From positions 1 to 8,916 of the forward strand of contig JAYYZF010000012.1 in NCBI GenBank assembly GCA_036340215.1: DNA of 8,916 nt, written 5' to 3'. Shown here piece by piece: positions 5,304 to 8,916 of this stretch. The notes below the pieces were generated by a model. That model was not told the DNA's origin. It searched no databases and saw only the letters and a list, made by a program, of their open reading frames with translations. Source of the DNA: JABJPE01 sp036340215 (GTDB lineage Bacteria > Pseudomonadota > Gammaproteobacteria > Comchoanobacterales > Comchoanobacteraceae). Position numbers and translations under genes: made by a program. The stretch's first letter is position 1; each line of letters opens with the position of its first letter.

Positions 5304-8192
5304 TCATATTCCCTTTTTGCTATTAGAAGGGGCATTGCCGCTAGTATCCCTGTCAACAGCAGTAACGCCAATATTATCATTGACGGTTTGTAATTTTGAG
5401 TTTTTGGCAAGGCCACCATTAACAATAAGTGAATCAAGTTTATTATTTAGACCCAAGCTATTTTTAATCATACTGCTTACTGAAGATCCTATCACGCTTA
5501 TCAATGAGTATCCTGCAGCCCTAATTTGCTTATCAGTATAACCAAGCTCTTTAAAAAAGCTAGGATCATCTATGTTAAAAGAAGACCTCAAATTATCTAT
5601 TGAAAAACCACATTCTTTGATTTCATGAAAACTAAAACCATTATTCCTAAAAGCATTCAATATGTTTCTTATCATCTCAGACTCTGAAATATCCGGTTGC
5701 CTAATATCAAAATTAAGAAATAATATATTTGTCATTCTAACTGGAAAGCCTGCTTTAATTATTTCTTCCTTTGTAAAAGACTCCATCCAAAGATCATAAA
5801 GACTGTAATTCATCTCCCTAAGGTTAGATGCAGAGAAATTCAGAGCTTTTAAGTAATTTAGTGAAAAACCTCTTAAATTTCCGCTTTTACCTAAGTCTGC
5901 AAAATCATTTAAATTTTTCGGACATTTTGTGAGGATAGAAAAAGCAAAACTTCTGAGAGTATTCGATGAACAACTGGGCAAATATGAACCCAAATCATCA
6001 AAATCATTAATATAAAGATCCCAAAAACTGATCTTCAAGTTGTAAAAATCTTGTATTGGAAATCCCGCAGAACGCAGTTGAGTAGGTTTGAAAAGCCCAG
6101 TATCTAATACCTCGTTTAATTCAAATCCTAGAAAATATAAATTGACATTTAGGTTTTCTGGATCAAGCCTTTTTATATTTTCTTTATTTTCGAGTAGATA
6201 CTTTCTTTGTATAGACTCAGGATAACTAGACAATTTCTGAATATCAATTTCTAATCTTTGTTTATAAACAATATCATATTTTCCTTGCAAAAAATTAAAT
6301 ACTTTTTCCTGAGCCTTTTCATCATCATTAGATTTTATGATACTTAAAATTTTATACTCATCAGTTTGCCTAAGATCTGCCTCAAACTTTTTCCTGTCAC
6401 TTTCTGAATAGGATCTAGGAATAATGAATTTACGACTGATATCAAAATAACCTGGTAAAACTTTTTTGCCAACGTAGTTTTCAAAAATATCACCCCAGCT
6501 ATCCTCAAGGCACTTTACGAGATCTACTGGTGAAATATCTTCGTTAAATTGACCTGCAGCCTGTAGATCTTTAATTCTTTTCCTTAATAAGGTTTCAGCA
6601 ACAACCCTTCTTGCTGTCGTAAAAGAGAGTCTTTCCCAAGCTTGAGAACAAACAGTGATTAAATATTCTTCGTGAGAACTACAGCCTGTTATACTTTTCA
6701 ATTCAAATACCTTAACTTCTCTCTCTAATCTTTTATATTTTGGATCTACTTTATTGACTATAGTATCAATTTCATGAAGGAAGTTCTCTTCAGAACCCAG
6801 AAAATAAAATTTTTCCCTTGATCTACTGAACATTAGTTCATTCTCTTCAGTTCTAGCAATAGAAGAAAAACTTTCAAGTTTATTCTTGAAAAAATTCATA
6901 TGTTTTTTTTGCTTACTATATTTATTCTTGTGAGACTCTAAACACTGAGTTGCAAAATGAGAAAATTCGCAACAAATACTGCCCGCATAAGTAAAAAATT
7001 TACTCTGCGTATCAGTTGGCAAAATAAAAAACTCATCAAAATGATCACTATGTTTTATAAGGTTATACTTGCTGTTAAAGCTCTTTTTGATTAGCTCTTT
7101 ATCTTTTTCATCTAGCCTTAAAAAAAAGAATTCATTCTCAAGGAATTTTAAAATCTCTCCTTCAATTTCTAAACCTTGTTCAAAAGCTTTCATAACTGTC
7201 ATAACAAGTTTGTGGGCAGATCCGCTACCTGGATCAAAATATTTACCTAGATTACGGTCCAAACCTCTTTTATTCTCTTTTAAATATATATTCGTAATTG
7301 CCAGAAAAAATTGTACGAGAACCGCTAACTTGTTACTAGGTCCTTCATGTGTCTCATTAGAAGCTGGCTCACGCCCATCTGCCGCCTTATAAAACCAAGA
7401 AATATTACTCAGATAATCATCAAGCAAAAAATCCCAGCTATCGTTTAAACTTTGGGCAATATAACTAGGAGTGATATCTTCATCAAATAAGTCCTGCTGC
7501 TTTATAGCATTAATTCTAAGTTTTAATAAATTTTCAACTTCCTGCCAAATCCTATTGTTATAGCCAAGGTTTTTCCAAGCCTGATAACAAACAGCAATTA
7601 AATATTCTTCATGTGAGCTATACGATTCTGGTTTTATGTCATTAACTTTTTTCAGCTCATCATTGAATTTTTCAATTTTAGGAGTAACTGTCTTGTGTTG
7701 CCTAGATCTAAAAAGCAGGAATTCTCTTAAATTTGCCGAAAATTTACTATAAGAGTCATCTTTATTTGAGGTGAAAGGTTGTCTAGAGTGAGATACAGAA
7801 AAAACAGTATTTGTTGACTTTAAATAAGTATCTCTTTGCCAGGCAGAGTCGAGCACAATAGCATGCAAACCAGATGAAAGTAATTTTTTTGTTTCCTTAG
7901 TGTTAAACCCTACTGATGAGGAGCTTCTCCCCAAATTAAGTTTAACTTCTTGCAGCATATCGATATAAATATCAAGATCTGGGAGAGCTGTTTGATCAAT
8001 ACCGACTATCTCATCACGAGATATCATTAATCTAAGAGCAGCAACTTCTCTCTCAGCATTATTAATAAAAGCACTTAATTCACTAAAAGTTGCACAGGTG
8101 TTATCTGTAGAGATTTCAGAGCCACCCATAATTGGCATAATTAAAAAAACCTTACCATCTTTTATATATGTGTATTTTTGTTGTAAATGCAT
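5304..8192 (-). CDS. Large protein of unknown function with duplicated domain and decapeptide repeats
   Basis: I do not recognise this 962-residue protein. It has no signal peptide and no clear membrane domain (one hydrophobic helix at about 288-304), so it is probably cytosolic or delivered by a secretion system without a Sec signal. Residues 172-260 and 485-573 are a gap-free duplication with about 32 of 89 positions identical, including SSHEEYL, VC-x-QAW, a F-x-EDI-x-P segment and DSW. Residues about 689-902 hold 10-residue units with consensus G-[FY]-[ST]-x3-[LI]-[KR]-x-[AC], in perfect register over 775-824. The tail (about 930-962) is hydrophilic and looks disordered. The ATG at 8192 has a GGAG ribosome-binding site 5 nt upstream. 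The reading frame is long and intact, so it is under selection. A secreted effector or a large toxin-like protein is possible, but no catalytic motif is visible. Confidence 0.9.
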   Translation of the reverse strand: MHLQQKYTYIKDGKVFLIMPIMGGSEISTDNTCATFSELSAFINNAEREVAALRLMISRDEIVGIDQTALPDLDIYIDMLQEVKLNLGRSSSSVGFNTKETKKLLSSGLHAIVLDSAWQRDTYLKSTNTVFSVSHSRQPFTSNKDDSYSKFSANLREFLLFRSRQHKTVTPKIEKFNDELKKVNDIKPESYSSHEEYLIAVCYQAWKNLGYNNRIWQEVENLLKLRINAIKQQDLFDEDITPSYIAQSLNDSWDFLLDDYLSNISWFYKAADGREPASNETHEGPSNKLAVLVQFFLAITNIYLKENKRGLDRNLGKYFDPGSGSAHKLVMTVMKAFEQGLEIEGEILKFLENEFFFLRLDEKDKELIKKSFNSKYNLIKHSDHFDEFFILPTDTQSKFFTYAGSICCEFSHFATQCLESHKNKYSKQKKHMNFFKNKLESFSSIARTEENELMFSRSREKFYFLGSEENFLHEIDTIVNKVDPKYKRLEREVKVFELKSITGCSSHEEYLITVCSQAWERLSFTTARRVVAETLLRKRIKDLQAAGQFNEDISPVDLVKCLEDSWGDIFENYVGKKVLPGYFDISRKFIIPRSYSESDRKKFEADLRQTDEYKILSIIKSNDDEKAQEKVFNFLQGKYDIVYKQRLEIDIQKLSSYPESIQRKYLLENKENIKRLDPENLNVNLYFLGFELNEVLDTGLFKPTQLRSAGFPIQDFYNLKISFWDLYINDFDDLGSYLPSCSSNTLRSFAFSILTKCPKNLNDFADLGKSGNLRGFSLNYLKALNFSASNLREMNYSLYDLWMESFTKEEIIKAGFPVRMTNILFLNFDIRQPDISESEMIRNILNAFRNNGFSFHEIKECGFSIDNLRSSFNIDDPSFFKELGYTDKQIRAAGYSLISVIGSSVSSMIKNSLGLNNKLDSLIVNGGLAKNSKLQTVNDNIGVTAVDRDTSGNAPSNSKKGI
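5487..6128 (-). repeat. C-terminal 10-residue helical repeat array
   Basis: Encodes residues 689-902. Five units in a row keep an exact 10-residue register: GFSLNYLKAL (775), NFSASNLREM (785), NYSLYDLWME (795), SFTKEEIIKA (805) and GFPVRMTNIL (815). More units are at 710 (GFPIQDFYNL), 852 (GFSFHEIKEC), 862 (GFSIDNLRSS), 884 (GYTDKQIRAA) and 894 (GYSLISVIGS). They resemble degenerate 'AGFSxxELK' repeats that form short stacked helices, probably a binding surface. Confidence 0.75.
6474..6740 (-). repeat. Internal domain duplication, copy B
   Basis: Encodes residues 485-573 of the 962-aa protein. It aligns without gaps to residues 172-260 at a constant offset of 313. The best conserved parts are SSHEEYL, VCSQAW, LLRKRI, FNEDISP and LEDSW. 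Confidence 0.85.
7413..7679 (-). repeat. Internal domain duplication, copy A
   Basis: Encodes residues 172-260 of the 962-aa protein, the partner of copy B. Matching segments are SSHEEYL, VCYQAW, LLKLRI, FDEDITP and LNDSW. The copies are much diverged at DNA level apart from the SSHEEYL codons, so the duplication is old. Confidence 0.85.
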
Positions 8193-8197
8193 GTTGG

Positions 8198-8201
8198 CTC
8201 C
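8198..8201 (-). promoter_or_regulatory. Ribosome-binding site of the 962-aa gene
   Basis: GGAG on the minus strand, 5 nt before the ATG at 8192. It supports that start over the in-frame ATGs at residues 19 and 22. Confidence 0.6.
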
Positions 8202-8267
8202 ACTTTTTAATAATTATATGTTGATATTTTCCACCACCCAACACAAGGCATGTCGAAAAATTACATT

Positions 8268-8291
8268 ATTATACAACATCTTAAAGGTCAA
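8268..8291 (-). promoter_or_regulatory. Candidate promoter of the 962-aa gene
   Basis: A perfect -10 TATAAT (plus 8268-8273) lies about 75 nt before the ATG. A TTGACC (plus 8286-8291) is upstream but only 12 nt away, too close to serve as a normal -35 for it. The -10 may therefore work with an activator. A 6-bp inverted repeat, AAATTC-7 nt-GAATTT (8298-8316), sits just upstream. Confidence 0.35.
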
Positions 8292-8831
8292 ATCTATAAA
8301 TTCTTGCGGGGAATTTTAGTAACATTATTTTCTCCAAGTTAGTTAACTACCTTTAATTCTATTATAGTATATCCTACAAAAATAACTGTAATAATCTTAA
8401 CTATAAAAAAATTAAATCAGCTTATATCATATCTGCAGCTAAGATATCTCACGTGTGACTTCATAATAACCCTAAAACATATAATAGCGCTATGATCCAA
8501 GTTAAGAAATATCAGTTTCAAAAGTTGAAAAAAATACTCAAATAAAATTTACAAAATACCTATAGAGCTTAATTAAATTAAATGTAAAATTATTAAGATG
8601 AAGCTAAATTATAGAATTAATCTATATGTCCCTATAGGGTAATTTTGCTAAAATGATTATAATAAGATACTAGATATCAACCCAATGATAGCTCTACGTC
8701 ATAACGCCAAAAAGTATAGATCTTGAAACCTCTCAGCTTGAGGAACCTAGCAAAAAAATAACTCAAAAAACTATTTTATAACTACAACTACTACTGGCAT
8801 AGCAATAACTTTCTTGTGTCTTGGCTGATTA

Positions 8832-8916
8832 TTAAGGCCTCATTTTCCTATTATCATTTTTAGAATCACTACCATCTGATGATAATGAAGCTGTTGGAGA
8901 TTCTGGTTTCTTACTT
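8832..8916 (-). CDS. C-terminal end of a minus-strand gene (partial)
   Basis: The last 27 codons of a frame entering from the right edge, ending at TAA (8834-8832). The residues begin SKKPESPTASLSSDGSDSKN and end in MRP. This Ser/Asp/Lys-rich, probably disordered tail resembles in character the hydrophilic tail of the neighbouring 962-aa protein. A second minus frame is also open for 24 codons here, so the frame choice rests on composition only. It could be a tandem relative of the large gene, but that is inference. Confidence 0.4.
   Translation of the reverse strand, partial: SKKPESPTASLSSDGSDSKNDNRKMRP

Larger units (their letters stand above)
8193..8831. other. 639-nt gap upstream of the 962-aa gene
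   Basis: Very AT-rich, with no ORF I would defend. It contains the candidate promoter and inverted repeat of the 962-aa gene near 8268-8316. It also has an inverted repeat ATATCT-7 nt-AGATAT (8429-8447), the 10-bp palindrome CCCTATAGGG (8630-8639) and a small CCTC/GAGG hairpin (8729-8743). No tRNA, insertion sequence ends or clustered direct repeats are seen. Confidence 0.45.

Noticed and set aside
7069..7392. 107-codon plus-strand ORF opposite the 962-aa gene
   Set aside because: Ser/Leu/Lys-rich shadow of the long minus-strand frame, with no ribosome-binding site seen. The opposite frame carries the duplicated domain and a good start.
8098..8319. 73-codon plus-strand ORF across the start of the 962-aa gene
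   Set aside because: It runs over the strong ribosome-binding site and start of the minus-strand gene, and its product is not family-like.
8630..8639. CCCTATAGGG palindrome as an operator or recombination site
   Set aside because: Only 10 bp, a single copy seen, and no gene start nearby; it may be chance.
8729..8743. CCTC/GAGG hairpin as terminator of the right-edge gene
   Set aside because: The stem is four pairs and the minus-strand T run after it is only three bases; too weak to call.
1..8916. CRISPR array, tRNA, rRNA, insertion sequence or prophage
   Set aside because: No regularly spaced repeats, cloverleaf, terminal inverted repeats or transposase/integrase motifs were seen on either strand.

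Overview
The window is AT-rich DNA (roughly one third G+C by eye). It carries recognisable housekeeping and iron-uptake genes plus one large protein of unknown function. A complete feoA-feoB-feoC operon, classical 'TGAGAAT-N-ATTCTCA' Fur operators and a pcnB-folK pair together point to a gammaproteobacterium. Low G+C and a large repeat-containing cytosolic-type protein would fit a host-associated lineage such as the Legionellales/Francisella-like groups, but the sequence alone does not settle the taxon.

Left part (1-426): the first 30 bases look like the start of a leftward gene (MKSLSIVIVN, glycosyltransferase-2-like). The rest is the feo regulatory region. It has two near-identical promoter/operator modules, each a TTGACA promoter with a Fur palindrome over the predicted transcription start, 191 nt apart.

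Iron block (427-3120, + strand): feoA, feoB and feoC are translationally coupled (4-nt and 14-nt overlaps) and encode a Fe2+ uptake system expected to be made when iron is scarce. A run of seven G at the feoB/feoC junction serves as the feoC ribosome-binding site. It is also the spot where loss of one base would fuse FeoB to FeoC.

Housekeeping block (3117-4926, - strand): pcnB (poly(A) polymerase I) is followed by folK (HPPK, folate synthesis). The two overlap by 65 nt, and folK ends tail-to-tail with feoC, their stop codons sharing bases. FolK appears short at its C-terminus.

Right part (4927-8916): a 377-nt gap, then a 962-codon minus-strand gene that I do not recognise. Its protein has a gap-free internal duplication of about 89 residues and a C-terminal array of 10-residue G-[FY]-[ST]-x3-[LI] units, with no signal peptide. 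A 639-nt gap follows. The window ends in the last 27 codons of what may be another minus-strand gene with a hydrophilic Ser/Asp/Lys tail. The 962-aa protein and the doubled Fur control region are the most interesting parts of the window.
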